Below, piece after piece: positions 32,436 to 41,111 of a stretch of 47,555 nt of DNA; positions within the stretch are counted from its first letter, which is position 1, and every line of letters starts with the position of its first letter. This stretch comes from CAZONU01 sp965370045 (GTDB taxonomy: Bacteria > Planctomycetota > SZUA-567 > JAKLDR01), in NCBI GenBank assembly GCA_965370045.1, contig CBDUSI010000018.1:1-47555 (forward strand). The letters are read 5' to 3'. The position numbers and the translations under genes are program-made. A model generated the notes under the pieces. That model worked only from the letters and a program-made list of their open reading frames with translations. It was not told the DNA's origin and did no database searches.

Positions 32436-33545
32436 GTGAGAGAGCGAAGGTTCATGCTGCTGGCGGCCAGTTTCCTGTTCGCGCCGCCGGCCATCATCGC
32501 GGGAGAGCCGGGCGCCAAGAAGCCCACGGTGATTACGATCGGCAAGGACACGGCTTTCGCCAAAGACCTGGTGGTCGAGGCCGGCCAAAAACTGGTGGTC
32601 AAGCCGGGCGTCACCCTCAGGTTCGCAGAGGGCGCGGGGATCGTCGCGCGCGGGGTGATCGAGGCCCGGGGCACCAAGGACAAGCCCATCGTCTTTACCG
32701 CGAAAGACCCGGGGAAAGGCTGGGGGAACGTCTCGCTGCTGGGCAAGGGCGCGGACGGGTCGGTGCTGGAGCATTGCCGCTTCTCCCTGGGCCGAGGCCG
32801 TAAGGTGGCTTTCGACCGGAAGCTGAAGTTCGTCAAGTTCGCCGCCGGCGGCGAGAAGGACATGTACGTCATCACCTGTGGAGGAGCACTTTTCATCTAC
32901 GGGACCAGCAAGGCAAACGTCCGCCACTGCCGCTTCACGAGGAACATCGCCTACTGGGGTGCGGCAGTAAGCTGTTGGGGCGGGGGGAACCCTACTATTT
33001 CGGGATGCTATTTCGGTAGTAACGGGGATCGCTTCACCGAGGACGCGGGGGCGATTCACTGCGTGCTGAAGTCCAACCCGCTCATCAGGGGCAACTACTT
33101 CGAGAAGAACACCGCCAAGTACGGCGGCGCCCTGCATTGCCTGCACGGTTCGGCCCCGGCCATCTCCGGCAATTACATCAGCGGCAATAAGGCGCGAGGC
33201 AATTCCAGTGCAATAAGCTGTTTCAACCGGGCAAGCCCCGCCATTGCGGGCAACTTCATCTCCGGCAACACGGTCCAGCGGGACAAGGGCGTGGCCATCG
33301 AGACCGTGAGCCACTCCAAGCCGACTATCAAGGGCAATTACATCCGGGGGAACATCAACGGGAAAGAGAAGGAAGCCAACCTGCACGCCAACGACAGCTT
33401 CGGCGGCAAGCCGGACGAGTCCACTTGCGAAGAGCAGGAACCAGCCAAGAAGGAGGACGTCCTCCGGGCGCTCAAGAAGGCCGGCGTCCTGGACCTGGCC
33501 CCTCCCACTGGCAAGGACGCTTCCTCAAGGGCGAGTGACGCTTAG
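32436..33545 (+). CDS. Exported right-handed beta-helix protein with cysteine ladder
   Basis: The product is 369 residues. A signal sequence (RERRFMLLAASFLFAPPAI) is followed by a cap (VKPGVTLRFAEGAGIVARGV is typical of bacterial beta-helix proteins). Coils of 22-28 residues follow with repeated G-N-Y-x-S/x-G-N: NPTISGCYFGSN, NPLIRGNYFEKN, APAISGNYISGN, SPAIAGNFISGN, KPTIKGNYIRGN. Four successive coils carry a cysteine at the same place (VSC, IHC, LHC, ISC). Parallel beta-helices of this kind are often polysaccharide-binding or lyase-like, but no catalytic set is evident. The GTG at 32436 (GAGGG upstream) is chosen; ATG at 32454 is an alternative. It follows the YihY gene by 20 bases, probably cotranscribed. 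Confidence 0.75.
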   Translation: MRERRFMLLAASFLFAPPAIIAGEPGAKKPTVITIGKDTAFAKDLVVEAGQKLVVKPGVTLRFAEGAGIVARGVIEARGTKDKPIVFTAKDPGKGWGNVSLLGKGADGSVLEHCRFSLGRGRKVAFDRKLKFVKFAAGGEKDMYVITCGGALFIYGTSKANVRHCRFTRNIAYWGAAVSCWGGGNPTISGCYFGSNGDRFTEDAGAIHCVLKSNPLIRGNYFEKNTAKYGGALHCLHGSAPAISGNYISGNKARGNSSAISCFNRASPAIAGNFISGNTVQRDKGVAIETVSHSKPTIKGNYIRGNINGKEKEANLHANDSFGGKPDESTCEEQEPAKKEDVLRALKKAGVLDLAPPTGKDASSRASDA

Positions 33546-33641
33546 GCCACTTCCCGAATCCGGAGCTTGAAAAAATCGGCCTTTGGGGCAAGCTATGATG
33601 TGTGAATAGGCCGGCATCCCGGCATTCCACCGCCGGCCGCT

Positions 33642-33671
33642 GTTGATGAAGTCCTGCAAAACTTCATCAAC
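33642..33671. promoter_or_regulatory. Perfect 11-bp hairpin in the phosphofructokinase leader
   Basis: GTTGATGAAGT (33642-33652) and ACTTCATCAAC (33661-33671) pair perfectly around an eight-base loop, ending 31 bases before the ATG at 33703. No T-run follows, so it is not a standard terminator. It could be an mRNA-stabilising or regulatory stem, or a dyad operator. A TATGAT box at 33594-33599 upstream could be the -10, but its -35 spacing is poor. Confidence 0.5.
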
Positions 33672-33702
33672 GAAGTACTGGAATCGGGGAAGGAACGACC
33701 TC

Positions 33703-34971
33703 ATGGCAGACCTCAGGGGCAACGCGGTCTTCGCCCAGTCCGGCGGACCGACCACCGTGATCAACGGCTCCATTGCCGGCGCCGTGCAGGAGGCCATGGC
33801 CCACGACTGCTTCGAAGACCTCTACGGCGCCTACAACGGCATCCTCGGCGTGCTCGGGGAAGAGCTTTTCGACTTGCGCAAGGAGCGCGCCGACGACATC
33901 GAGAACCTCAAGCGCACTCCCGCGGCGGCGCTGGGCTCCTGCCGCTACAAGGTCAGGAAGTCCACGGACCTGGAGCGCATCGTGGAGGTATTCAAGGCCC
34001 ACAACGTTCGCTACTTCTTCTACGCCGGCGGCAACGACTCCATGGACACCGCCGACAAGGTCGCCAAGCTGGCCGGCGAGGGTGGCTGGGAGATGCGGGT
34101 CATGGGCATCCCCAAGACCATTGACAACGACCTGGCCCACACCGACCACACCCCCGGCTACGGCTCGGTGGTCAAGTACAACGCCACCGCGGTGATGGAG
34201 GCCGGCCGGGACACCGAGGCGCTCTGGACCCACGACACCTGCACGGTCATGGAGATCATGGGTCGCAACGCCGGCTGGATCGCCGCGGGCACCGGGCTGG
34301 CCCGGCGCGAGCCGGAGGACGCCCCGCACCTCATCTACCTGCCCGAGCGCCCGGTGACGCTGGCCAGGATCGCCGAGGACGTGAAGGACTGCCTCAAGCG
34401 GTTCAAGCGCTGCTTCATTATCGCCGGCGAGGGCGCCAGGAACGAGAAGGGCGAGTACCTGGCCTCCATGGGCGGGAGCTTCGGCCAGGACGACTTCGGC
34501 CACGTGCAGCTCGGCGGGGTTGCCGATTTCCTGCGGGGCTTCATCGAGAAGGAGGTCGGCGTCAAGTGCCGCACCAACAAGCCCGGCACCGTCCAGCGCA
34601 ACGCCATGCACTTCGCCTCGCGGACCGATGCAGAGGAGGCCGTGGCCTGCGGCCAGGCCGCGGTGCGCAAGGCCGCCAAGGGCCAGACCGGCTTCATGGT
34701 CACCCTGGTCCGCGAGAGCGGCCCGGTCTACCGCTGCTCGACCGGCACAGCGCTGCTCTCTGACGTGGCCAACGGCGAGAAGCTCCTGCCCGACGAGTTC
34801 ATCAACGAATCGGGCAACGGCATCACCGAGGCCATGAAGGACTACCTCAAGCCCCTGATGCGGGGCGAGGTGCCCATCAACGTGGGGCCCGACGGCCTGC
34901 CGATCTACGTGCGCCTGCAGAAGCGCTACGCGCCCAAGAAGCTGACCCAGTGGCTGCCTGAGGCGGAGTAG
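33703..34971 (+). CDS. pfp: Phosphofructokinase, probably pyrophosphate-dependent
   Basis: The product is 422 residues. It phosphorylates fructose-6-phosphate to the 1,6-bisphosphate in glycolysis. Family motifs are AQSGGPTTVINGSI, GGNDSMDTADKVAKL, GIPKTIDNDL and EIMGRNAGWIAAGTG. ATP enzymes have GGDG and P-G-T-I-D-N-D; the aspartate after GGN and the lysine in PKTIDNDL are the residues that mark PPi users, which would make the step reversible. The phosphate donor still rests on motif reading. The ATG at 33703 has GGAAGGA upstream; an in-frame ATG at 33643 lies inside the leader hairpin. The FN3 gene follows after 25 bases. Confidence 0.88.
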   Translation: MADLRGNAVFAQSGGPTTVINGSIAGAVQEAMAHDCFEDLYGAYNGILGVLGEELFDLRKERADDIENLKRTPAAALGSCRYKVRKSTDLERIVEVFKAHNVRYFFYAGGNDSMDTADKVAKLAGEGGWEMRVMGIPKTIDNDLAHTDHTPGYGSVVKYNATAVMEAGRDTEALWTHDTCTVMEIMGRNAGWIAAGTGLARREPEDAPHLIYLPERPVTLARIAEDVKDCLKRFKRCFIIAGEGARNEKGEYLASMGGSFGQDDFGHVQLGGVADFLRGFIEKEVGVKCRTNKPGTVQRNAMHFASRTDAEEAVACGQAAVRKAAKGQTGFMVTLVRESGPVYRCSTGTALLSDVANGEKLLPDEFINESGNGITEAMKDYLKPLMRGEVPINVGPDGLPIYVRLQKRYAPKKLTQWLPEAE

Positions 34972-34996
34972 GGAGGACCCTTCCGGGACACGGGCT

Positions 34997-37792
34997 ATGG
35001 AACTCCGATTCTGCGACGACTGCGGCGCCCGGATCGATGAGGAGAATCTCTCCTCCGGCCGCGCCGCGGAGGTCGGGGACTACTGCTACTGTCCCAAGTG
35101 CCTGAAGGCCAAGAAGAAGGAAGGTGGGCTCCCGGAGTCTCCCGCGCAGCCCGCGCGCGCGCCGAGCACCAAGAAGCTGATCCGCCCCACGCCGGGCGGC
35201 GGGTCCAGGCCGGGGCCGCGCTCCACCCCCGCGAGAGGCACCCCGGGCAGGGGCCGGAAGCGACCGCCATCCACCGCCAAGCTGCCGGGGCGCAGGCCCA
35301 GGCCCTCCACCGCCAAGATAACCGTCCCCCCCGGAGTTCGTAGGAGGCCCCCTTCCAGCAAGCCGCTGCACCAGGAGGGCGAGGCGCCGGACGAGTCCCC
35401 CGGTTGGGGCCGGGCGTTGCGCAGCGGGGCGCTCCTGCTTCTGGGCGGGCTGGTCCTGGGCTACCTGGGGCTGATGTTCCTGGCCAGGCAGGGCGTCGTG
35501 TCGCTGGGCAAGGAGTCGGACGCGGCCGTCCAGCAGCCGCCGGACGGGACGCCGCCGGAGCCCGGAGCGCCCATCGCACCCACCGAATTGACCGCCAAGA
35601 TCCTCTCCGCCACGGAGGTCGAGCTTTCCTGGAAGGACAACTCCGGGTCCGAGACCGGTTTCGCCGTCGAGCGCCGGGAGGGAGCCGGCGATTGGGAAAA
35701 GGTGAAGACCGTCGCCAGGGACGGGACCGGCTTCAGGGACGGGGAACTGAAGCCCGAAACCGAGTACGCCTACCGGGTGCGCGCCGAGGGCCAGGCGGGC
35801 AGCTCGAAGCCCAGCGAGGGGGTCAGCGCCAGGACGCTCGCGGCCGATTCGGCCCCCGGTCCCAAGCTGGCCGCGCCGGGCGGACTGGAGGCCAAGGAAC
35901 TCCCGACGGCGGGCGAAGTGCAACTCACCTGGAAGCACGACGCGAAGGACGGCACCAGTTTCGTCGTCGAGCGGCGCGAGGCGGGAGCGTCGCAGGCGCC
36001 GCCCGCGACCGAGTGGAAGACGGTGGCCACCGTCGAGAAGGGCGAGACCTCCCGCAAGGACACCGGCCTCACGGCCGGGACGAAGTACGAGTACCGGGTG
36101 CGCGCCAGGAACAAGGACGGCGAGTCTCCCTGGTCAACGCCAGCCAGCTTCACGACTCGCCCGGCGGTGGGGCCTGCCGGCGAGCTGACCGCCAAGCCGC
36201 TTTCTGACACGATGATCGAACTGACCTGGAAGGGAACGTTCGCGGAGAAGGGTTCGTACTTCATCGACCGGGACAAGAAGGAAGAGGGCTGGAAGCAGAT
36301 CGGCGAACTGAAGAAAGGGAAGTTCACCTTCAAGGATGCCGGGCTTGAGCCGAACACCCGCTACTCCTACGTGATTCGCGCTCTCCTGCCCGGCGGCAAG
36401 AAAGTCTCCAAGCCGGTGACACTGACCACTCCGGCCAAGGTGGCCCCGGTGATCGTGGGGGAAGTCAGCGCCAAGCCGCTTTCCACCACTGTCGTGTTGC
36501 TGACCTGGAAGGGACTTCCGGCCGCGGACACGGATCACACCATCGAGTACCAGGACAAGCCGGGAGCTGAATGGAAGAAGAGACGGTCAACGCGCTCCAA
36601 GGAGGGCTACCACAGGGCAACGCGGCTTTCCCCCGATACCGAGTACTCCTTCCGGATCCGCGTTAACAGCGTTCCTCCCAAGTACACGAAGGTGGCGGTC
36701 GTCCGCACCATGGCGACCGGCGCCGCGCATCCGGCCGCCGGCGAGCTGACCGCCAATCCGCTTTCCGGCACCGAAATCGAACTGACCTGGAAGGGCACCT
36801 TCGTCGAGAAGACGGTCTACAGCCTGTACAGAAAGCCGGGGGCAAAGCCCACGGGATGGAAGAAGCAGGACAAGTTCGAGAAGGGCGCGCCTAAGTTGAC
36901 GGACACCGGCCTGAAACCGGACACCGAGTACACCTATCGGGTGAGCATCGCCGGCCGGGCCGGCCGCGGCGTTTCAAAGGAGATCAAGGTCCGGACCCTG
37001 GCCAAGGGGCAGAAGCCGCCGCCGCCCGGAGCCCCCGCAGCGCCCGGCGAGTTGAAGGCCGCCATGACTCTCCCCAACCGTGTCAAGCTGACCTGGAAGG
37101 ACAACTCCAAGGACGAGACCAACTTCGACATCGAGCGCGCTTACAGCTCCGACGACCTGCTGCGCGTCGGCCCGACGGTCAAGTACAGCGGGACGGCCAA
37201 GAAGCCCTACGTCGCCCCGGCCGGCTCGGGACAGAGCTTCCTGCCCGGCGCGGCGGTGGCCCACAACCGCAAGGTGCGCTGGAGCGAGATCCCCCCCCAG
37301 CTCTGGGGCAAGGCCCGCCTGGTGACCGCCTATGAGGACAGCGGCTCCAAAAACGCCAGCAAGATGTACGTGGTCAACGTATCCGGCCCCTGCACCGTGT
37401 ACCGGCTGGCCCACGAGGGGACCGGTGGAAAGAAACCGACCTGGATTTATGGCACGTGGAAGGACTCGGGCCTGACCTGCAAGTCGGTCGACGCGGCGCG
37501 CAAGACCAGGACGTGGCACCTCTGGAAGAAAGAGTTCAAGGCCGCCGGCCCCGTGACTTTGGCATGCAATCCCTCAAAGAAGAAGAATAAGAGCGCCGCG
37601 CCCTACGTCTTCGCCAGCGGCCAGATGAACTGGCGGCCCGCGGCCAGCATCGGCCCGGACCGGCAGACCTATGAGGACACCGTGAGGATCGGCGTGCAGT
37701 GCTTCTACCGGGTCCGGGCCACCAACCTCAAAGGCACGTCGGCCTTCTCAAAAGTGGTTTCCATGATCATCCCGCGCAGGAAGCCGAAGTAG
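34997..37792 (+). CDS. Membrane protein with cytoplasmic zinc ribbon and FN3 repeats
   Basis: The product is 931 residues. An N-terminal zinc ribbon (CDDC at about 6-9 and CPKC at about 32-35) is followed by a disordered K/R/P/T linker (40-140) and one transmembrane segment (about 145-165). Six fibronectin type III domains follow (about 192-925), each with LTWK- or LSWK-like strands and PxTEYxYRV. The sixth is interrupted by about 140 residues (735-875: RWSEIPPQLWGKARLVTAYE, GPCTVYRLAHEG, KPTWIYGTWKDSGLT) that resemble a module found in secreted polysaccharide-active proteins. The FN3 array would lie outside the membrane. A binding or adhesion role is inferred. It sits between phosphofructokinase and a lipoprotein gene five bases downstream. 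Confidence 0.8.
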   Translation: MELRFCDDCGARIDEENLSSGRAAEVGDYCYCPKCLKAKKKEGGLPESPAQPARAPSTKKLIRPTPGGGSRPGPRSTPARGTPGRGRKRPPSTAKLPGRRPRPSTAKITVPPGVRRRPPSSKPLHQEGEAPDESPGWGRALRSGALLLLGGLVLGYLGLMFLARQGVVSLGKESDAAVQQPPDGTPPEPGAPIAPTELTAKILSATEVELSWKDNSGSETGFAVERREGAGDWEKVKTVARDGTGFRDGELKPETEYAYRVRAEGQAGSSKPSEGVSARTLAADSAPGPKLAAPGGLEAKELPTAGEVQLTWKHDAKDGTSFVVERREAGASQAPPATEWKTVATVEKGETSRKDTGLTAGTKYEYRVRARNKDGESPWSTPASFTTRPAVGPAGELTAKPLSDTMIELTWKGTFAEKGSYFIDRDKKEEGWKQIGELKKGKFTFKDAGLEPNTRYSYVIRALLPGGKKVSKPVTLTTPAKVAPVIVGEVSAKPLSTTVVLLTWKGLPAADTDHTIEYQDKPGAEWKKRRSTRSKEGYHRATRLSPDTEYSFRIRVNSVPPKYTKVAVVRTMATGAAHPAAGELTANPLSGTEIELTWKGTFVEKTVYSLYRKPGAKPTGWKKQDKFEKGAPKLTDTGLKPDTEYTYRVSIAGRAGRGVSKEIKVRTLAKGQKPPPPGAPAAPGELKAAMTLPNRVKLTWKDNSKDETNFDIERAYSSDDLLRVGPTVKYSGTAKKPYVAPAGSGQSFLPGAAVAHNRKVRWSEIPPQLWGKARLVTAYEDSGSKNASKMYVVNVSGPCTVYRLAHEGTGGKKPTWIYGTWKDSGLTCKSVDAARKTRTWHLWKKEFKAAGPVTLACNPSKKKNKSAAPYVFASGQMNWRPAASIGPDRQTYEDTVRIGVQCFYRVRATNLKGTSAFSKVVSMIIPRRKPK

Positions 37793-37797
37793 CACTG

Positions 37798-38364
37798 ATG
37801 CGCGTCCTCCGTCCAGCGCTTTCCGCGTTGCTGGCCGTCATGTTCCTCACCGCCGGATGCTTCGGTCCGCGCGCCGGGCGCCAGTACATGCCCCTGGCGG
37901 TGGGCAACCGCTGGGATTACCGGGTCACGCTCTCCGACGGCCGCACCCGGCAGCGCCGGATGACCGTGACCGCCAAGATTTCCGAACTCACCTACCGGAC
38001 CTCCGATGGCGGGGACAGCGCCCTGTGGAGCTGGGAGGACGGCTTCCTGTCGTTCCAGCAGGGCGGCCGGCGCGTATACCTGTTGGCCCTGCCGCCCACC
38101 GAGGGCTCCGGCTGGTGGACGGTCACCCCCGAGGGCGCCCGGGTCTGGTGCAAGGTGAAGGGACGCGGCGAAGTGTCCGTGCCCGCGGGGGACTTCCGGA
38201 ACTGCGTCGAGGTGCTCATGCAGCCGGCCGGAGGGAAGACCGAGATGCGTCACTGGTTCGCCCCCGGCGTCGGCTGGGTGCGCTACTCCTACGGCCCGCG
38301 GGGCGCGAAGCCGTGGATGGTCCGCGAGTTGGTAGCCTACGAGCTCAAGGGCAATGCGAAATGA
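37798..38364 (+). CDS. Lipoprotein of unknown function upstream of an ABC importer
   Basis: The product is 188 residues. The signal peptide ends in a lipobox (AVMFLTAGC, Cys at 21). The mature domain is beta-rich: YMPLAVGNRWDYRVTLSDGR, then WTVTPEGARVWCKVKGRGEV, then GWVRYSYGPRG. The opening PLAVGNRWxY is common to small exported beta-sandwich proteins in many phyla. The function is not known. Its stop overlaps the start of the substrate-binding protein (ATGA), and it starts five bases after the FN3 gene, so it is part of the row feeding into the ABC importer. Confidence 0.75.
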   Translation: MRVLRPALSALLAVMFLTAGCFGPRAGRQYMPLAVGNRWDYRVTLSDGRTRQRRMTVTAKISELTYRTSDGGDSALWSWEDGFLSFQQGGRRVYLLALPPTEGSGWWTVTPEGARVWCKVKGRGEVSVPAGDFRNCVEVLMQPAGGKTEMRHWFAPGVGWVRYSYGPRGAKPWMVRELVAYELKGNAK

Positions 38365-39275
38365 GCGCCAGCCGCTCGCGCCTCGCCGCGCTGCCCGCGC
38401 TGATCCTGGCTTTGGCCGGCCTGGCCGCGGCCACGGTGATCCCCCTCAGTCTGCGCGGCGCCCGGGCCGCGCCGCGGCGAGAGGCCCGGCGCATAGTCTC
38501 GCTCAGTCCGGACGTCACCGAGGCTATCTTCGCAATGGGCTTGGGCCAGCGCCTGGTGGGGCGCACCTCGGCCAGCGATTACCCGCCCGAGGCCGCGCGC
38601 GTCCCGGTCGTCGGCGGCTACGGCACGCCCTCCGTCGAGAAGGTGCTGTGGCTCAGGCCCGACCTGGTGGCCGGGACGGGAATCGGCCTCGGGGCCCAGG
38701 TGGCCGAGATCCGCCGCGCCGGCGTCCCGGTGTACGTCGCCCACGGCGAAACCCTGGAAGGCGTGGCCTGGTCCTTCCGGGAGCTCGGTCGCCTGGCCGG
38801 TGAGCCGGAGGCCGGCCGCACTCTGGCCGCCAGCTTCCGCCGGGCATTCACCGACGCGCGCGCGCGGGCCGCGAGGGTGCCCGAGAAGCGAAAGCCCCGA
38901 GTCTACCTGGAGATCGCCGGCGATCCCATCTGGGCGACGGGCCGCGGCAACTTCGTCGACGAGCTCATCCGCGCCGCCGGCGGGCGGAACGCGGTCACCG
39001 ATCTGGGCGCCGGCTACATCCGTCCCACGGCGGAGGACGTCATCAAGCTCAACCCGGACGTCGTCATCCTGGCCTACATGTCTCCGGACAAGAAGGCCGC
39101 CGTCCAGCGCTTCTCGCTCCGGCCGGGCTGGGGTCAGATAAACGCGGTTAAGAACCAGCGGGTCTGGGCGGACATCGACCCCAACCTGCTCCTCAGGCCC
39201 GGGCCGCGACTGGTCGAGGGCCTGAGGATACTCGCCGCGCGCCTGGCCGCAGTGCGTCTGGAGACGAAGCCGTGA
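38361..39275 (+). CDS. ABC importer substrate-binding protein (BtuF/FepB class III)
   Basis: The product is 304 residues. An N-terminal hydrophobic signal (about 8-30) lacks a lipobox cysteine, so it is either cleaved after GARAA or kept as an anchor. The helical-backbone binding fold is shown by RIVSLSPDVTEAIFAMGLGQ, VPVVGGYGTPSVEKVLWLRP, DLVAG, and NPDVVILAYMSP in the second lobe. It would capture a cobalamin, haem or iron-chelate-type ligand for the permease encoded next; the ligand cannot be read. No cobalamin riboswitch was seen upstream. Both ends overlap neighbouring genes by four bases. Confidence 0.88.
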   Translation: MSASRSRLAALPALILALAGLAAATVIPLSLRGARAAPRREARRIVSLSPDVTEAIFAMGLGQRLVGRTSASDYPPEAARVPVVGGYGTPSVEKVLWLRPDLVAGTGIGLGAQVAEIRRAGVPVYVAHGETLEGVAWSFRELGRLAGEPEAGRTLAASFRRAFTDARARAARVPEKRKPRVYLEIAGDPIWATGRGNFVDELIRAAGGRNAVTDLGAGYIRPTAEDVIKLNPDVVILAYMSPDKKAAVQRFSLRPGWGQINAVKNQRVWADIDPNLLLRPGPRLVEGLRILAARLAAVRLETKP

Positions 39276-40252
39276 GCCGCCGAGGGGACCGTTACCTGTT
39301 AGTGGCCCCGGCTGTACTTCTGGTCGCGGCGGCGGCGGGGCTCTTTCTGGGGCCCATGCGCATCTCTCCCGGCGAGCTCCTGTCCGAGCAGCGGCACATC
39401 CTCGAGATGCGCGCGCTCAGGGTGCTCCTGGCCATGGCGGTGGGCGCCTCGCTGGCGGTGGCCGGGGTGCTCTTCCAGGCGATACTCCGCAATCCCTTGG
39501 CCGACCCCTACGTGCTGGGCGCCTCCAGCGGCGCGGGGCTGGGCGCGGGGCTGGCCATCATCGCCGGGCTGGGCGTGGGGATCTTCGGGGCCTGGGCGGT
39601 GCCCTTGAGCGCCTTCGCGGGCGCGATCATCTCCGTGGCCCTGGTCTACCGGCTGTCGCTGACCGGGGGGCGCATTCCCCGGATGACGCTGCTCCTGGCC
39701 GGAGTGGTGGTCGGCTACCTGCTGGGCGGAGCGCTGCTCTTCATGGTCTCGACGGTGGGCGCCACCCGGCTTCACGACGTGATGTGGTGGCTGCTGGGCT
39801 CGCTGGCCGCCCGGGAGCCCGGGCTGGTGACCGCCGCGTGGTGGTTCGCCGCCGCGGGCACCGCGATCGCCTGGCTCCTCTGGCGGGATCTCGACCTGCT
39901 GGCCCTCGGCGAGGAGCAGGCCGCGCACCTGGGGCTCAGCCCCGAGCGGGCCAAGCGCGTCTTCTTTCTCGTCGGCAGTGGGCTCACCGGCGCGGCGGTG
40001 GCCGCCAGCGGGATGATCGGCTTCGTGGGACTGGTGGTCCCCCACCTGGTGCGGCTGATCATTGGCCCCGGCCACCGGCGACTGGTGCCCTGCGCGGCCA
40101 TCACCGGGGCGATCTTCCTGGTGCTGGTGGAACTCGTGAGCCGCACGGCGCTGCCCGGCCACGAGATTCCCGTGGGGGTGGTTACCGCCTTCGTGGGCGG
40201 CCCGTTCTTTCTGTGGCTGCTGCGCCGGCAGCGCAAGGTCTTCTGGGGATGA
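39272..40252 (+). CDS. FecCD/BtuC-family ABC permease
   Basis: The product is 326 residues with about ten transmembrane helices. Family motifs are RALRVLLAMAVGASLAVAGV, LFQAILRNPLADPYVLGASS, GMIGFVGLVVPHLVRLIIGP and the C-terminal HEIPVGVVTAFVGGPFFLWL. It forms the channel homodimer of an iron-siderophore/haem/vitamin B12 importer. The GTG start overlaps the binding-protein stop (GTGA), and the ATPase gene starts four bases after its stop, so all three are cotranslated. Confidence 0.94.
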   Translation: MSRRGDRYLLVAPAVLLVAAAAGLFLGPMRISPGELLSEQRHILEMRALRVLLAMAVGASLAVAGVLFQAILRNPLADPYVLGASSGAGLGAGLAIIAGLGVGIFGAWAVPLSAFAGAIISVALVYRLSLTGGRIPRMTLLLAGVVVGYLLGGALLFMVSTVGATRLHDVMWWLLGSLAAREPGLVTAAWWFAAAGTAIAWLLWRDLDLLALGEEQAAHLGLSPERAKRVFFLVGSGLTGAAVAASGMIGFVGLVVPHLVRLIIGPGHRRLVPCAAITGAIFLVLVELVSRTALPGHEIPVGVVTAFVGGPFFLWLLRRQRKVFWG

Positions 40253-40256
40253 TGCC

Positions 40257-41069
40257 GTGAGCGCGCTGGTGGAGGCCCGCGACCTGGCTTTCAGCTACGC
40301 CGAGAGCGAGGTGTTCACGGACGTTTCGCTGGCGCTGAAGCCCGGCGAGTTCGTTGCCTTGGCCGGTCCCAACGGCGCGGGCAAGACCACCCTGCTGAAG
40401 GTGCTCAGCGGGGTGCTGGCCCCGCGGGCCGGCTACGTCACGTTGGAAGGCCGGCCGCTGGCCGAACTCGGCCCCCGCGACATCGCCCGGTGCGCCGCCT
40501 TCGTGGGGCAGGAGCTCGCCGCGGAATTCTCCTTCACGGTGGAGGAACTGGTGCTCATGGGCCGCGCGCCGCATCTCGGCCGCCTGGCCCTGGAAACCGA
40601 GCGCGACTTCGAGATCGCCCGCGAGGCCATGAAGTCGACGGGGGTGTATGAGTTCGCCGACCGGGCCATCGACGAGGTCTCCGGCGGCGAGCGCCAGCGG
40701 GCATTCCTGGCCATGGCCCTGGCCCAGGAGCCCAAGCTGCTGCTCTTGGACGAACCCGCCAGCCACCTGGACCTGGCCCACCAGACCGACTTTTTCGACC
40801 TCCTCGCCGAACTGGTGGGCCAGCGGGGCATCGCCGCGCTGGTCGCCGGGCACGATCTCAACGTGGCCGCGGACTACGCCTCGCGCCTGCTGGTTCTCGC
40901 CGGCGGGAAGCTGGTCGCCGACGACGAGCCCGGCAAGGTGCTCACCGCCGAGCTAATCAGGCAGCACTGGGGCGCGGAGGTGATGATAACCGCCAGCCCG
41001 GCCACCGGCCGACCGCACGTCGTGGCCGTGCCGGGTGGGAAGGCTAACGCTCCTCGACCCAGGCGATAA
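40257..41069 (+). CDS. ABC importer ATPase (FhuC/BtuD type)
   Basis: The product is 270 residues. Walker A is GPNGAGKTT (about 37-45), the Q-loop is FVGQE, the signature is SGGERQR, Walker B is LLLLDEPASHLDL and the switch histidine is in AGHDLN. It powers the FecCD-type permease upstream. The C-terminal 25 residues (TGRPHVVAVPGGKANAPRPR) extend past the usual core. GTG start, four bases after the permease stop; no obvious terminator follows before the next promoter. Confidence 0.94.
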   Translation: MSALVEARDLAFSYAESEVFTDVSLALKPGEFVALAGPNGAGKTTLLKVLSGVLAPRAGYVTLEGRPLAELGPRDIARCAAFVGQELAAEFSFTVEELVLMGRAPHLGRLALETERDFEIAREAMKSTGVYEFADRAIDEVSGGERQRAFLAMALAQEPKLLLLDEPASHLDLAHQTDFFDLLAELVGQRGIAALVAGHDLNVAADYASRLLVLAGGKLVADDEPGKVLTAELIRQHWGAEVMITASPATGRPHVVAVPGGKANAPRPRR

Positions 41070-41075
41070 ATCGTC

Positions 41076-41103
41076 CTGCAATTCCCACGCGCGTCATTAC
41101 AAT
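41076..41103 (+). promoter_or_regulatory. Promoter of the SBF transporter, near-leaderless
   Basis: CTGCAA (41076-41081), 16 bases, TACAAT (41098-41103). The -10 box ends eight bases before the ATG at 41112 and no Shine-Dalgarno sequence is present, so the transcript would start at or next to the start codon. Confidence 0.55.
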
Positions 41104-41111
41104 GGCGCGCC

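Noticed and set aside
37793..38360. Cobalamin or other riboswitch controlling the BtuFCD-type importer
   Set aside because: The importer genes overlap upstream genes with no leader region; no B12-box-like sequence was seen before them.
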